A stretch of DNA of 64,000 nucleotides from Pseudomonas multiresinivorans (GCF_012971725.1 NZ_CP048833.1:1550001-1614000), one strand, 5' to 3'; shown: positions 33,329 to 44,570, numbered from the stretch's first letter. Notes: generated by a model not told the origin, from the letters alone. Made by a program: numbers and translations.

Positions 33329-34474
33329 TTATCGACCGAATTCGCGCACCAGCGAATCACGGCTGATGTCGCCGATGGACTTGGTGCCGGTCAGCACCAT
33401 GGCCACGCGCATTTCCCTTTCGAACAGGTCCAGCAAATTCTTCACGCCGGCTTCGCCGTGGGTGGCCAGGGCATAGAGGAAGGCACGGCCGATGAGCACC
33501 GTGTCGGCGCCCAGGGCGATCATGCGCACCACGTCCAGGCCGTTGCGGATGCCGGAGTCGGCGAGGATCTTCAGGTCGCCCTTCACGGCGTCGGCGATTG
33601 CCGGCAGGGCGCGAGCGCTGGAGAGCACGCCGTCGAGTTGGCGCCCTCCGTGGTTGGAGACGACGATGCCGTCGGCGCCGAATTTCACAGCGTCCCTGGC
33701 GTCCTCCGGGTCGAGGATGCCCTTGATGATCATCGGGCCGTCCCAGAATTCACGAATCCACTCCAGGTCCTTCCAGGAAATCGACGGGTCGAAGTTGGCG
33801 CCCAGCCAGCCGATGTAGTCGGCAAGGCCGGTGGGGTTGCCGCGGTACTTGGAGATGTTGCCCAGGTCGTGGGGCTTGCCCAGCAGGCCGACGTCCAGCG
33901 CCCACGCCGGATGGGTCATGGCCTGCCAGACACGGCGCAGTGGCGCGTTCGGCCCGCTCATGCCGGAGTGGGCGTCGCGGTAGCGGGCGCCGGGCACAGG
34001 CATGTCGACGGTGAACACCAGCGTCTTCACGCCGGCCGCCTTGGCACGCTCCAGGGCGTTGCGCATGAAGCCGCGATCCTTGAGCACATACAACTGGAAC
34101 CACATGGGCCGGTCGATGGCCGGGGCGACTTCCTCGATGGGGCAGACCGACACCGTGGACAGGGTGAAGGGAATGCCTTTCGCGGCGGCTGCACGGGCTG
34201 CCTGTACTTCTCCGCGCCGGGCGTACATGCCGGTGAGGCCGACGGGAGCCAGGGCGATGGGCATGCTCAACGTCTCGTCGAACAGCTTCGTCTCAAGGCT
34301 CAGTTCGGACATGTTCTTCAGCACGCGCTGGCGCAGGGCGATGTTGGCCAGGTCGTCGACGTTGTTGCGCAGGGTGCGCTCGGCGTAGGCGCCGCCGTCG
34401 GCGTAGTGGAAGAGGAACGGTGGCAGCTTGCGTTGGGCTGCGGCGCGGTAGTCGGTAGAGGCAGAGATGATCAT
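33329..34474 (-). CDS. lldD: L-lactate dehydrogenase (FMN, membrane-associated)
   Basis: The 381-residue product has the full set of FMN-dependent alpha-hydroxyacid oxidase motifs: ALAPVGLTGMYARRGEVQAARAA, STVSVCPIEEVA, WFQLYVLKDRG, the FMN lysine in IIKGILDPEDA and the catalytic histidine-arginine segment VSNHGGRQLDG near residue 275. It ends with LADSGIRNGLDVVRMIALGADTVLIGR. It oxidises L-lactate to pyruvate with transfer to quinone. It lies between lldP (114 bases away) and dld. Confidence 0.96.
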   Translation of the reverse strand: MIISASTDYRAAAQRKLPPFLFHYADGGAYAERTLRNNVDDLANIALRQRVLKNMSELSLETKLFDETLSMPIALAPVGLTGMYARRGEVQAARAAAAKGIPFTLSTVSVCPIEEVAPAIDRPMWFQLYVLKDRGFMRNALERAKAAGVKTLVFTVDMPVPGARYRDAHSGMSGPNAPLRRVWQAMTHPAWALDVGLLGKPHDLGNISKYRGNPTGLADYIGWLGANFDPSISWKDLEWIREFWDGPMIIKGILDPEDARDAVKFGADGIVVSNHGGRQLDGVLSSARALPAIADAVKGDLKILADSGIRNGLDVVRMIALGADTVLIGRAFLYALATHGEAGVKNLLDLFEREMRVAMVLTGTKSIGDISRDSLVREFGR

Positions 34475-34557
34475 GGGCGTCTCATCGTAGAGGGGCTTGT
34501 CGAGGCCGCCGTGCTGGCGTTGGTGACCTCGAAAGACCTTAGCTGCTTTGTACGGAT

Positions 34558-34577
34558 CTCCGCGCCGAAGCGCGGAG
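34558..34577 (-). other. Intercistronic hairpin between lldP and lldD
   Basis: An eight-base perfect stem (CTCCGCGC/GCGCGGAG) with a four-base loop lies 11 bases after the normal lldP stop. There is no T run, so it is more likely an mRNA-stability or attenuation hairpin than a full terminator. Confidence 0.55.
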
Positions 34578-34588
34578 CCGAGTTTGCC

Positions 34589-36267
34589 TTAGTGCACGAG
34601 CATGCCGGTGAAGATGTAGGCCTGCGCGAGGGTGATCAGACCCACCATGGCGGCGAACATCAGGCTGTGCTTGAGCGTGAAGCGGAACAGGTCGGACTCC
34701 TTGCCGACCATGCCGGTGGCGGCGCAGGCCACGGCGATGGACTGCGGGGAGATCATCTTGCCGGTCACGCCACCGCTGGTGTTGGCTGCGACCAGAAGGG
34801 TGTCGTTGACGCCGATCTGGTGTGCGGTGGTGGCCTGCAGGGAGCTGAACAGCGCGTTGGAGGACGTGTCCGAACCGGTGGGAATACGCCCAGCCAGCCG
34901 AGGAACGGCGAGAAGAACGGGAACGCTGCGCCGGTGCCGGCCAGGACCAGCGCCAGGGTGGTGGACATGCCCGAGTAGTTGGTGACGAAGGCGAAGGCCA
35001 GCACCATGCCAATGGAAAGAATCGGCCACTTCAGCTCAAGCAGGGTCTCCTTGAAGGTGGTCAGACCAGTTTTAGCGGTGATCCGCAGAACAAGCATCGA
35101 GATCACGGCGGAGAGGAAGATCGCGGTGCCGGTGGCGGAGATCGGGTCCAACTTGAACACGGCGGCAATCGGCGTCGGGTTGGCGACGATGGGGGCGGTC
35201 TTCACCACCAGCTGGTCCAGGTGCGGGATGGAGAAGTTGAACACCAGGCTGTACAGCGCGCCGCCCGGCGCGAACAGCGCCTTGAACGGCTTCAGGGTCC
35301 AGAGGGTGACCAGTACGGTCAGCACCAGGAAGGGCGACCAGGCCTTGAGGATTTCGCCGAAGCTGTAGGGCGACGGTTCGGCACTGCGAGCGCCGTTGCC
35401 GTTGCCCATGACCGCCGCGCCACCTGCGGTGGCGACCACTGCACGCTCGCTCGCCGGCTGCCAGACCTTGAGGAACAGGGTCAGGGAAATCAGGCTGACC
35501 AGCGCGGAGGTGATGTCCGGCAGCTCCGGGCCGATGAAGTTGGAGGTGAAGTACTGGGTGATGGCGAAGCTGCCGCCGGCGACCAGCGCGGCCGGCCAGG
35601 TTTCCTTCACGCCCTTGAAACCGTCCATCATGAACACCAGCCAGAACGGCACGAGGATCGACAGGAACGGCAGTTGGCGGCCGGTCATGGCGCCGATCTT
35701 GAAGGCGTCGATACCGGTGACCTGGCCGGCCACGATGATCGGGATGCCCAGGGCGCCGAAGGCCACCGGCGCAGTGTTGGCGATCAGGCACAGGCCGGCG
35801 GCGTACAGCGGGTTGAAGCCCAGGCCGACGAGCAGGGCGGCAGTGATTGCCACCGGCGCGCCGAAGCCCGCCGCGCCTTCAAGGAAGGCGCCGAAGGAGA
35901 AGCCGATCAGCAGCACCTGCAGGCGCTGGTCGCCGGTGATCGACAGCACCGAGCTGCGGATCACCTCGAACTGGCCGCTTTTGACCGTGAGTTTGTAAAG
36001 GAATACCGCCGCGACGATGATCCAGGCGATCGGCCACAGGCCGTAGGCGAAGCCATAGCCGGCGGCAGCAAAGGCCATATCGGCGGGCATGCCGAAGGCG
36101 GCGATGGCGATGATGATCGAGAGGGCGAGGGTGATGCTGCCGGCGACGTGGCCCTTGAGGCGGAACACGGCGAGGGCGAGGAAGAAGAACACGATCGGGA
36201 TGACGGCGACCAGCGCGGACAGGCCGAGGCTGCCGAGCGGGGTATAGATCTGCTGCCAGGTTTGCAT
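34589..36267 (-). pseudogene. lldP: L-lactate permease with a one-base frameshift
   Basis: From ATG 36267 the frame encodes 462 residues of LldP in register, a multi-helix LctP-family transporter (FSFGAFLEGAAGFGAPVAITAALLVGLG; LGWLGVF). It then shifts and stops at 34765 after 38 unrelated residues. The rest of LldP continues in another frame (TGSDTSSNALFSSLQATTAH to FTGMLVH) and stops at 34589. The break is near 34880, where TTCC-CACCGG appears in place of the expected TTC-CTN-ACC-GG, so one base is missing. Total length is one base short of a normal 559-residue gene. It is either a real inactivating deletion or a sequencing error in a short G/C-rich run. It is the first gene of the lldP-lldD-dld operon. 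Confidence 0.9.
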
Positions 36268-36622
36268 CTGTGTTGGCTCCCTAATTGTTTTTGGGTGGAG
36301 GGCCTGGTTGCCGGTCGGGCGATTCCGGTGCGCTTGTGGCGCGTGGGCAGACGGTCGACTGATCGCGGCTTATGTTTTTGTGAACCTGTTGTCGTGCAAT
36401 CCGACTTTCGGTAAATTGGTAAGACCAATTTACAAAGGCGAGCGCTCAGGGTAAAAGCCCTGCTGGCGGCGTGTCAATTTGCTGCTCTGCGACTTTTGTC
36501 GAGGGCGCTCGGGAACGTGCGCTGGTCTTGTTGCCGGCGGCGCCACTGGGTAGGCTGCCGCGCGCTATGCAGAGCACGCCTGGAGCGCGGCGCAGAGTGA
36601 GAGAGCGAGGGAGTTCACGAAG
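36268..36622. promoter_or_regulatory. lldP/lldR divergent promoter region with LldR operator
   Basis: No gene lies in this 355-base gap. At 36411-36433 is a perfect dyad, GTAAATTGGT-AAG-ACCAATTTAC, matching the AATTGG-type palindromes bound by LldR in Pseudomonas. It sits about 145 bases before lldP and 190 before lldR, where it can control both. The lldR-proximal 180 bases are GC-rich without visible structure. Confidence 0.85.
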
Positions 36623-37399
36623 ATGAGTTTTGGTCAGGTCAAGCAGCGCCGTTTGTCGGACGACATCGTCGAGCGGCTGGAAGCGATGATCCTCGAGGGC
36701 ACTCTCAAGGCCGGCGAGCGCTTGCCCGCCGAGCGCGTGCTGGCCGAGCAGTTCGGTGTGTCGCGGCCCTCACTGCGCGAGGCGATCCAGAAGCTTGGCG
36801 CCAAGGGCCTGCTGGTCAGCCGCCAGGGTGGGGGCAACTATGTCAGCGAGGGGTTGGGCTCGATGTTCAGCGATCCCCTGCTGCACCTGCTGGAAAGCAA
36901 CCCGGAGGCGCAGCGCGATCTGCTGGAGTTCCGGCATACCCTCGAAGGCTCCTGCGCCTATTACGCAGCGCAGCGCGCGACCGAGGTGGACCATCAGCGC
37001 CTGAAGCAGGCGTTCGATGCCTTGCAGGATTGCTACCAGCGTGTTGGAAAGGTGAGCCGTGCGGAAGAAGGCGCGGCGGACGCAGCCTTCCACCTGGCCA
37101 TCGCCGAGGCCAGCCACAACGCTGTGCTGCTGCACACCATCCGCGGGCTGTTCGACCTGCTCAAGCGCAACGTGGTGACCAACATCGGCGGGATGTACGC
37201 GCAACGCGACGAAACCCGCGAGCAGCTGATGCGCCAGCACCGCGAGTTGTACGAGGCGATTATCGGCGGGCACGCGGAAGCGGCGCGGGAGATTTCCCAG
37301 CGACACATCGACTACGTGCAGGAAGTGCTGGCCGAGGTGCAGGCGAAAGAGTTGCGTCTGCAGCGGGCGCAGCGTCGCCAGGGCGCGGTGGACGCCTGA
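36623..37399 (+). CDS. lldR: Lactate-responsive GntR-family repressor
   Basis: The 258-residue product has an N-terminal GntR winged helix (RLPAERVLAEQFGVSRPSLREAIQKLGAKGLLVSRQGGGNYV) and an FCD ligand domain with DAAFHLAIAEASHN and RQHRELYEAI, whose D/H/H positions bind a metal that contacts lactate. Divergent position to lldP-lldD-dld and the palindrome at 36411 identify it as LldR, which releases DNA when lactate is present. Confidence 0.92.
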   Translation: MSFGQVKQRRLSDDIVERLEAMILEGTLKAGERLPAERVLAEQFGVSRPSLREAIQKLGAKGLLVSRQGGGNYVSEGLGSMFSDPLLHLLESNPEAQRDLLEFRHTLEGSCAYYAAQRATEVDHQRLKQAFDALQDCYQRVGKVSRAEEGAADAAFHLAIAEASHNAVLLHTIRGLFDLLKRNVVTNIGGMYAQRDETREQLMRQHRELYEAIIGGHAEAAREISQRHIDYVQEVLAEVQAKELRLQRAQRRQGAVDA

Positions 37400-37435
37400 T
37401 CCGCAACACGCCCTCGCAGGAGGGCGCGTGGGGGC

Positions 37436-37915
37436 TCAGTCGTCCTTGCCGTGACGAATGGCGCGCTGGATCTCCCGGTCGGAGTCGCGCTCCTTCTCGG
37501 TGCCGCGCTTGTCGTACTCTTTCTTGCCCTTGGCCAGTGCGATCTCGCACTTGATCAGGTGCTTCTTCCAGTACATCGACAGTGCGACGCAGGCGTAGCC
37601 TTTCTGCTGCACGGCACCGAACAGCTTGCCCAGCTCGCGCTTGTGCAGCAGCAGCTTGCGCGTGCGCACCGGGTCGGCGATGACGTGAGTGCTGGCAGTG
37701 GTCAGCGGCGTGATGTGGCTGCCCAGCAGCCAGGCCTCGCCATCCTTGAGCAGCACGTAGCTGTCCACCAGCTGCGCCTTGCCGGCGCGCAGGCTTTTCA
37801 CTTCCCAGCCGGCCAGGGCGACGCCAGCCTCGAAGCGCTGCTCGATGAAGTAGTCGTGCAGAGCCTTCTTGTTCTGCGCGATGGTCCCCGAAGGGTGTTT
37901 CTTCTGTTTAGCCAT
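37436..37915 (-). CDS. smpB: SsrA-binding protein SmpB
   Basis: This 159-residue protein is a full-length SmpB: KKALHDYFIEQRFEAGVALAGWEVKSLRAGKAQL at the start, ALSMYWKKHLIKCEIALAKGKKEYDKR in the beta-barrel end, and a basic C-terminal tail (ERDSDREIQRAIRHGKDD) that reaches into the empty mRNA channel. It binds the tRNA-like part of tmRNA and brings it to stalled ribosomes. Its RNA partner ssrA is 15 kb away in the same window. Convergent with lldR (36-base gap) and divergent from ratA. Confidence 0.97.
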   Translation of the reverse strand: MAKQKKHPSGTIAQNKKALHDYFIEQRFEAGVALAGWEVKSLRAGKAQLVDSYVLLKDGEAWLLGSHITPLTTASTHVIADPVRTRKLLLHKRELGKLFGAVQQKGYACVALSMYWKKHLIKCEIALAKGKKEYDKRGTEKERDSDREIQRAIRHGKDD

Positions 37916-38091
37916 AGGCCGCGCATTATAGGGAGTCACTCGCCGCGCCGCTATCGGGACAGCATGCGACGGCATGCAAGCTTGAGGGTGCGTGGCTAAT
38001 CTCGGAGAATGCGCGCTGTTTTTTTGATCAGAGGGCGATGCTGTCCGGTCAGATGTCGGTCAGATGCCCCACAACACAAAGCGAGAAATCT

Positions 38092-38526
38092 ATGAGCACG
38101 CATATCCAGCGTTCGGCCCTGCTGCCCTATCCGGCGAAGGCGCTGTACGACCTGGTCAACGATGTGGCGCGCTACCCGGAGTTCCTGCCCTGGTGTTCGG
38201 CTTCCACCGTGCTTGCGGAAAGCGATACCGCCATGCGCGCCGAGCTGACCGTGGCCAAGGGCAGCATTACCCAGCGCTTCACCACCCGTAACGTGCTGGT
38301 ACCGGGGCAGAGCATCGAGATGAACCTCGAGGAGGGGCCGTTCACCCAGCTGCATGGCGTATGGACCTTCAAGGCGCTGGGCGACAAGGCCTGCAAGATT
38401 TCCCTGGATCTGACCTTCGACTACGCCGGAGCGCTGGTGAAAGCCACGCTCGGCCCGCTATTCACCCAGGCAGCGAACACCATGGTCGACGCCTTCTGCC
38501 AGCGTGCCAAGCAACTGCATGGTTGA
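38092..38526 (+). CDS. ratA: RatA-family START-domain protein
   Basis: This 144-residue Coq10/START-like protein has IQRSALLPYPAKALYDLVNDVARYPEFLPWC, then GSITQRFTTRN, GPFTQLHGVWTF and a C-terminal helix (FTQAANTMVDAFCQRAKQLHG). The family includes E. coli RatA, reported to block 70S assembly, and Coq10-type proteins that handle ubiquinone. Which role applies in Pseudomonas is unclear. It overlaps rnfH by eight bases in the conserved pair arrangement. Confidence 0.9.
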   Translation: MSTHIQRSALLPYPAKALYDLVNDVARYPEFLPWCSASTVLAESDTAMRAELTVAKGSITQRFTTRNVLVPGQSIEMNLEEGPFTQLHGVWTFKALGDKACKISLDLTFDYAGALVKATLGPLFTQAANTMVDAFCQRAKQLHG

Positions 38527-38827
38527 ATCCGCGAGCATCGCTATCGAGGTGGTCTACGCCTTGCCGGAAAAGCAGATGCTGCTGCGCCTGAGTGTTCCCC
38601 GTGGTACTCGGATGCGCGAGGCGGTGGCGCTGTCGGGTATTTCCGCTCATTTTCCCGATCTGGATGTGCAGAGCTGTCCGCTGGGCATCTTCGGCAAGGT
38701 GGTGGCCAGGCCCGACGAGCGTGTGCTGGAGGAGGGGGAGCGGGTGGAAATCTATCGCCCGCTGATCGCCGATCCCAAGGAAGTGCGCAAGCAGCGCGCG
38801 GCGAGAGCCAGGGCGGCGCGCGGTTGA
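38519..38827 (+). CDS. rnfH: RnfH-family ubiquitin-fold protein
   Basis: The 102-residue product has the RnfH beta-grasp pattern: IEVVYALPEKQMLLRLSVPRGTRMREAVALSGI, then LGIFGKVVARPDERVLEEGERVEIYRPLIADPKEVRKQRA. The ending with Y-R-P-L and K-x-x-R-K is diagnostic. Function is unknown; it is nearly always paired with ratA, as here, by an eight-base overlap. Confidence 0.93.
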   Translation: MVESASIAIEVVYALPEKQMLLRLSVPRGTRMREAVALSGISAHFPDLDVQSCPLGIFGKVVARPDERVLEEGERVEIYRPLIADPKEVRKQRAARARAARG

Positions 38828-38854
38828 ATCTCCGGTAATAAAATCACAGGCAAC

Positions 38855-38883
38855 AAAAAGCCCGGCATTGGCCGGGCTTTTTC
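38855..38883. terminator. Bidirectional terminator between rnfH and bamE
   Basis: An AAAAAGCCCGGC/GCCGGGCTTTTT stem with a short loop, A and T runs on both sides, between two convergent genes. Confidence 0.93.
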
Positions 38884-38898
38884 GTTGGCGCGAATCCC

Positions 38899-39435
38899 TT
38901 ACTGCGGATTCTTGTCCAGCGGTTCCGGAGTCGGGATCGGTACGGTTTCCACCTGATCGACTTCCTTCTGGATCTGCTCTTCCACGGAGCCGGGCTTGGC
39001 CGGTTGCTCCTTGGGTTGCTCGGGCTGCTGCTGAGGCGCTTCCGGGGCCAGTGGCGGGGTGACGCCGTCCTTGCCGAGGATCGACTCATCACGGCTGACG
39101 CCGGGCATGAAGTCGCCGTTGAGGCCGACCAGCTGGTCGTTCTGGCCGAAATACAGGCTCATCCGCTCCTGCTGGCGCTGACCGCCGCCGGGCTGGATGC
39201 TGTACAGGTAATCCCAGCGATTGGGGTGGAAAGTATCCACGATCAACGGGTTGCCCATGATAAACCGCACTTGGCGTCGGGTCATTCCGGGCTTCAACTG
39301 GTCTATCATATCCTGCGTTACAACGTTGCCCTGCTGGATATCGATCTTGTAGACCCCCGGGAACGAGCAACCGGCGAGTGCGGCGAGTCCCAGCCCGAAA
39401 GCGAGACTGGTCAGCATGAGCTTGGCGTTTTGCAT
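38899..39435 (-). CDS. bamE: Outer-membrane assembly lipoprotein BamE (OmlA/SmpA)
   Basis: This 178-residue lipoprotein precursor has signal peptide and lipobox ALAGC with the acylated Cys at 23. The SmpA/OmlA domain follows: YKIDIQQGNVVTQDMIDQLKPGMTRRQVRFIMGNPLI, then WDYLYSIQPGG. A proline/glutamine-rich tail of about 50 residues (QQQPEQPKEQPAKPG) is longer than in enteric BamE. It helps the BamABCDE complex fold outer-membrane proteins. Divergent from fur with a 96-base shared promoter region. Confidence 0.93.
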   Translation of the reverse strand: MQNAKLMLTSLAFGLGLAALAGCSFPGVYKIDIQQGNVVTQDMIDQLKPGMTRRQVRFIMGNPLIVDTFHPNRWDYLYSIQPGGGQRQQERMSLYFGQNDQLVGLNGDFMPGVSRDESILGKDGVTPPLAPEAPQQQPEQPKEQPAKPGSVEEQIQKEVDQVETVPIPTPEPLDKNPQ

Positions 39436-39531
39436 CAAGGGGTGACTTCCACTATCTTGGCTGAGCGACGAAATCCCGATCATACCTGTATTGAGGGGTG
39501 CTGCGAAGCATTCCGCGGCGAGAAAGCACAC

Positions 39532-39936
39532 ATGGTTGAAAATAGCGAACTGCGCAAAGCCGGACTCAAGGTCACGCTGCCGCGCGTCAAGATCCTCCAG
39601 ATGCTCGACTCCGCCGAGCAGCGCCACATGAGCGCAGAGGATGTTTACAAAGCGCTGATGGAGGCGGGTGAAGACGTCGGTCTGGCCACCGTCTACCGCG
39701 TCCTGACCCAGTTCGAAGCCGCCGGCCTGGTGGTGCGCCACAACTTCGACGGCGGCCATGCCGTCTTCGAGCTGGCCGATAGCGGTCACCATGACCACAT
39801 GGTCTGCGTCGATACCGGCGAAGTCATCGAGTTCATGGACTCGGAAATCGAGAAACGCCAGAAGGAGATCGTCAAGGAGCGCGGCTTCGAGCTCGTCGAT
39901 CACAACCTGGTGCTCTACGTGCGCAAGAAGAAGTAA
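39532..39936 (+). CDS. fur: Ferric uptake regulator Fur
   Basis: The 134-residue protein is complete. It has a winged helix with DVGLATVYRVLTQFEAAGLVVRHNF, the metal-binding GHHDHMVCVDTGEVIEF and the C-terminal EIVKERGFELVDHNLVLYV. As in Pseudomonas Fur there is no C-x-x-C zinc pair. With Fe2+ it represses iron-uptake genes. The ATG at 39532 follows a weak GAGAAAG site. A terminator follows at 39954. Confidence 0.97.
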   Translation: MVENSELRKAGLKVTLPRVKILQMLDSAEQRHMSAEDVYKALMEAGEDVGLATVYRVLTQFEAAGLVVRHNFDGGHAVFELADSGHHDHMVCVDTGEVIEFMDSEIEKRQKEIVKERGFELVDHNLVLYVRKKK

Positions 39937-39953
39937 GCGTACGCAGATGCAGG

Positions 39954-39980
39954 AACGGCGACCCTCGGGTCGCCGTTTTC
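39954..39980 (+). terminator. fur terminator
   Basis: A ten-base stem (AACGGCGACC/GGTCGCCGTT) with a CTCG loop and a short T run, 18 bases after the fur stop. Confidence 0.88.
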
Positions 39981-39997
39981 GTTTATGCGGTTCTTTT

Positions 39998-40074
39998 GTA
40001 GGAGCGAGCTTGCTCGCGAACAAGTTTCCCGGTTGCCTCAGTGCCAAGCGGTTCGCGAGCAAGCTCGCTCCTAC
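39998..40074. repeat. REP inverted pair between fur and recN
   Basis: The two 24-base units (39998-40021 and 40051-40074) are identical to those in the lld operon, in inverted orientation, with a 29-base spacer. They lie between convergent genes. Confidence 0.9.
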
Positions 40075-40101
40075 AAAGAGGACCAAGGTGCTTGGGAATG
40101 A

Positions 40102-41778
40102 TCAGCCTTGTACGGCGGAGTCCACCATCTTGCGTGCGTGGGCCAGGGATTCCTTGGTCAGGTCGACGCCGCCGAGCATGCGGGCGACTTCCTCGATGCG
40201 TTCGGCCTTCTTCAGGTTGGCCACGGCGGTACGGGTTTCGCTGGTGTCGCGGTCCTTGTGCACGAACAGGTGCTGGTGGCCCTGGGCCGCTACCTGCGGC
40301 AGGTGGGTGACGGTCAGCACCTGGCCGCGATCACCGAGGCGGCGCAACAGCTGGCCGACCACTTCGGCGGTAGGGCCGCCGATGCCGACGTCCACTTCGT
40401 CGAAGACCAGCGTGGGGATGCGCGAGGTCTGGGCGGTGATCACCTGGATCGCCAGGCTGATGCGCGACAATTCGCCGCCCGAAGCGACCTTGGCCAGGCC
40501 TTTCATCGGCTGGCCGGGGTTGGCGCTGACCAGGAACTCCAGTTGCTCCAGGCCATTCATCTGCGGCTCGTCGGAGGCGGCGTCGCGCAACTCGATGGCG
40601 AAACGGCCGCCGGGCATGCCCAGGCGCTGTATTTCAACTTCCACGGCCTTGGCCAGTTTCGGGGCTGCGCCGCGGCGAATCTGGCTGAGCTCGTCGGCCT
40701 TCTCCTGATAGTGGCGGGCGTAGGCGGCGAGTTCGTCGCCCAGGCGTTCCACGGCCTCGTCGTCGGCGTTCAGTGCCTCCAGTTCGTCCAGCAGGCGCTG
40801 CTGCAGGTCCTGTAGTTCGTGGGGCTGCACACGGTGCTTGCGCGCGAGGCTATAGATGGCGTCCATGCGCTCTTCCAGTTGCTGCAGGCGCAGAGGGTCG
40901 GCGTCGAAGTGGTCGACGAAGCGATTCAGTTCGCCGATGGCTTCCTCTACCTGGATTTGAGCACTGGACAGCAGGTTCACCGCCTCGCTCAGCGCGGCCG
41001 GCTGGCTCTGGAAGGCGGTGAGGCGGTTGAGACTGGAGGTCAGCGCGGAGAGGACATTGCCAGCGTCGTTTTCGCTGCACAGTTCAACCACCTGGCGGCA
41101 GGCGGCGATCAGGCTGCCGGCGTTGCTCTGGGTCTTGTGTTCGGCTTCCAGCGTCTCCAGTTCGTTGTCACCCAGGCCGAGATTCTCCAGCTCTTCCAGC
41201 TGATAGCTGAGCAACTGGTGACGAGCACGCTGTTCGTCGCCATTGCGCGAGAGGCGGTCCAGCTCCTGGCGAGTCTGCTTCCAGCGCTGCGCGGCGAGGT
41301 GGACCTGGCGGGCGAGGTCCTGGCTGCCGGCGTATTCATCGAGCAGGCGGCGGTGAGTATCGGCCTTGAGTAACGACTGGTGCTCATGCTGGCTGTGGAT
41401 GTCGATAAGCAGCTCACCCAGGTGCTTGAGGTCGCCCAGCGGGCAGGGGCTGCCATTGATATAGGCGCGCGAGCGGCCTTCGGCGGTGATGACTCGGCGC
41501 AGGATGCAAGGTCCGTCGTGCTCCAGGTCGCGCTCGGCCAGCCAGTCGCGGGCTTCGGCAATCGCGCTGACATCGAAACTGGCGAGAATGTCTGCCTTGT
41601 CGGAGCCGGGGCGCACCACGCCGCTGTCGGCGCGGTCGCCGAGGGCGAGGCCGAGGGCGTCGAGCATGATCGACTTGCCGGCGCCCGTCTCGCCGGTGAT
41701 CACGGTCATGCCGGCGGCGAGCTCGAGATCGAGGTGCTCGACGATGGCGTAATTGTGAACGGACAGATGAACCAGCAT
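40102..41778 (-). CDS. recN: DNA repair ATPase RecN
   Basis: This is a 558-residue SMC-like protein. The N-terminal ATPase half has the Walker A GETGAGKSIMLDALGLALGDR. Long coiled-coil segments fill about 150-370. The C-terminal half has the ABC signature ASGGELSRISLAIQVI and Walker B PTLVFDEVDVGIGGPTAEVVG. It acts at double-strand breaks in recombination repair. Divergent from grpE across a 198-base region. Confidence 0.96.
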   Translation of the reverse strand: MLVHLSVHNYAIVEHLDLELAAGMTVITGETGAGKSIMLDALGLALGDRADSGVVRPGSDKADILASFDVSAIAEARDWLAERDLEHDGPCILRRVITAEGRSRAYINGSPCPLGDLKHLGELLIDIHSQHEHQSLLKADTHRRLLDEYAGSQDLARQVHLAAQRWKQTRQELDRLSRNGDEQRARHQLLSYQLEELENLGLGDNELETLEAEHKTQSNAGSLIAACRQVVELCSENDAGNVLSALTSSLNRLTAFQSQPAALSEAVNLLSSAQIQVEEAIGELNRFVDHFDADPLRLQQLEERMDAIYSLARKHRVQPHELQDLQQRLLDELEALNADDEAVERLGDELAAYARHYQEKADELSQIRRGAAPKLAKAVEVEIQRLGMPGGRFAIELRDAASDEPQMNGLEQLEFLVSANPGQPMKGLAKVASGGELSRISLAIQVITAQTSRIPTLVFDEVDVGIGGPTAEVVGQLLRRLGDRGQVLTVTHLPQVAAQGHQHLFVHKDRDTSETRTAVANLKKAERIEEVARMLGGVDLTKESLAHARKMVDSAVQG

Positions 41779-41878
41779 GGGCGGCGGCTCCGCAGATAGG
41801 TCTGTTTATTTATACAGTATTTTTTGCGGCTGGCAATTCTCCCTCGTCGCCTGCTGGCTGGTCCTTGAGGTCAAAGCC

Positions 41879-41906
41879 CTTGAAGTAAAAAAAACGCACC
41901 CCATAT
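41879..41906 (+). promoter_or_regulatory. Sigma-32 heat-shock promoter of grpE-dnaK-dnaJ
   Basis: CTTGAA (41879-41884), a 14-base spacer, then CCCCATAT (41899-41906): an almost perfect match to the RpoH consensus, 70 bases before the grpE start. Confidence 0.93.
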
Positions 41907-41976
41907 ACACGGCAGAGCCGCGGACCATTGGGTTCGCCTTGTTTTCAAAGGCTTATTTTCTTTTTAGGAGAGTGGC

Positions 41977-42540
41977 ATGTCTGACGAACAACAGACTCAG
42001 GATTCCCAGTTCAACGAGCAGCCCGAAGCCGGCGCTACCGGGGACCTGAACGCCCGCGTGCTGGAACTGGAAGAACAGGTAGCCGCGGCGAAGGATCAGA
42101 GCCTGCGCGCCGTTGCTGAACTGCAGAACGTCCGCCGCCGTGCCGAACAGGACGTGGAAAAGGCGCACAAGTTCGCCCTGGAGAAATTCGCCGGCGACCT
42201 GCTGCCGATCGTCGATACCCTCGAGCGCGCGCTGGAGATGTCGAACCCGGAAGACGAGGCGATCAAACCGATGCGCGAAGGCATCGAGCTGACGCTGAAG
42301 ATGTTCCACGACACGCTGGTGCGCTACCACCTCGAGCCGGTCGACCCGCACGGCGAGCCGTTCAACCCTGAGCACCACCAGGCCATGGCCATGGAAGAGA
42401 GCATCCGCCTCGAGCCGGGCAGCGTGGTCAAGGTGTTCCAGAAGGGTTATCTGCTCAACGGTCGCTTGCTGCGTCCGGCCATGGTCGTGGTCAGCAAGGC
42501 ACCGGAACAAACTCCGCCTTCGATCGACGAGAAGGCTTGA
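41977..42540 (+). CDS. grpE: Nucleotide exchange factor GrpE
   Basis: The 187-residue product has an acidic, disordered N-terminus (about 1-35), a long dimerising helix (LNARVLELEEQVAAAKDQSLRAVAELQNVRRRAEQD in outline) and the C-terminal beta domain with NPEHHQAMAMEESIRLEPGSVVKVFQKGYLLNGRLLRPAMVVVS. The AGGAG ribosome site is eight bases upstream. It releases ADP from DnaK. First gene of the heat-shock operon behind a sigma-32 promoter. Confidence 0.97.
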   Translation: MSDEQQTQDSQFNEQPEAGATGDLNARVLELEEQVAAAKDQSLRAVAELQNVRRRAEQDVEKAHKFALEKFAGDLLPIVDTLERALEMSNPEDEAIKPMREGIELTLKMFHDTLVRYHLEPVDPHGEPFNPEHHQAMAMEESIRLEPGSVVKVFQKGYLLNGRLLRPAMVVVSKAPEQTPPSIDEKA

Positions 42541-42630
42541 AATCCACCACCCGGTCCCCATCTGGGTAATCAACCGAGCCAAAGACCCGCAACAGGGTCA
42601 GCGCGGAATCTAATTTCTGGAGAGTGAAAT

Positions 42631-44547
<1,917 letters not shown>

Positions 44548-44570
44548 GCCGCGTGCTTGCTTCCGCTCCG

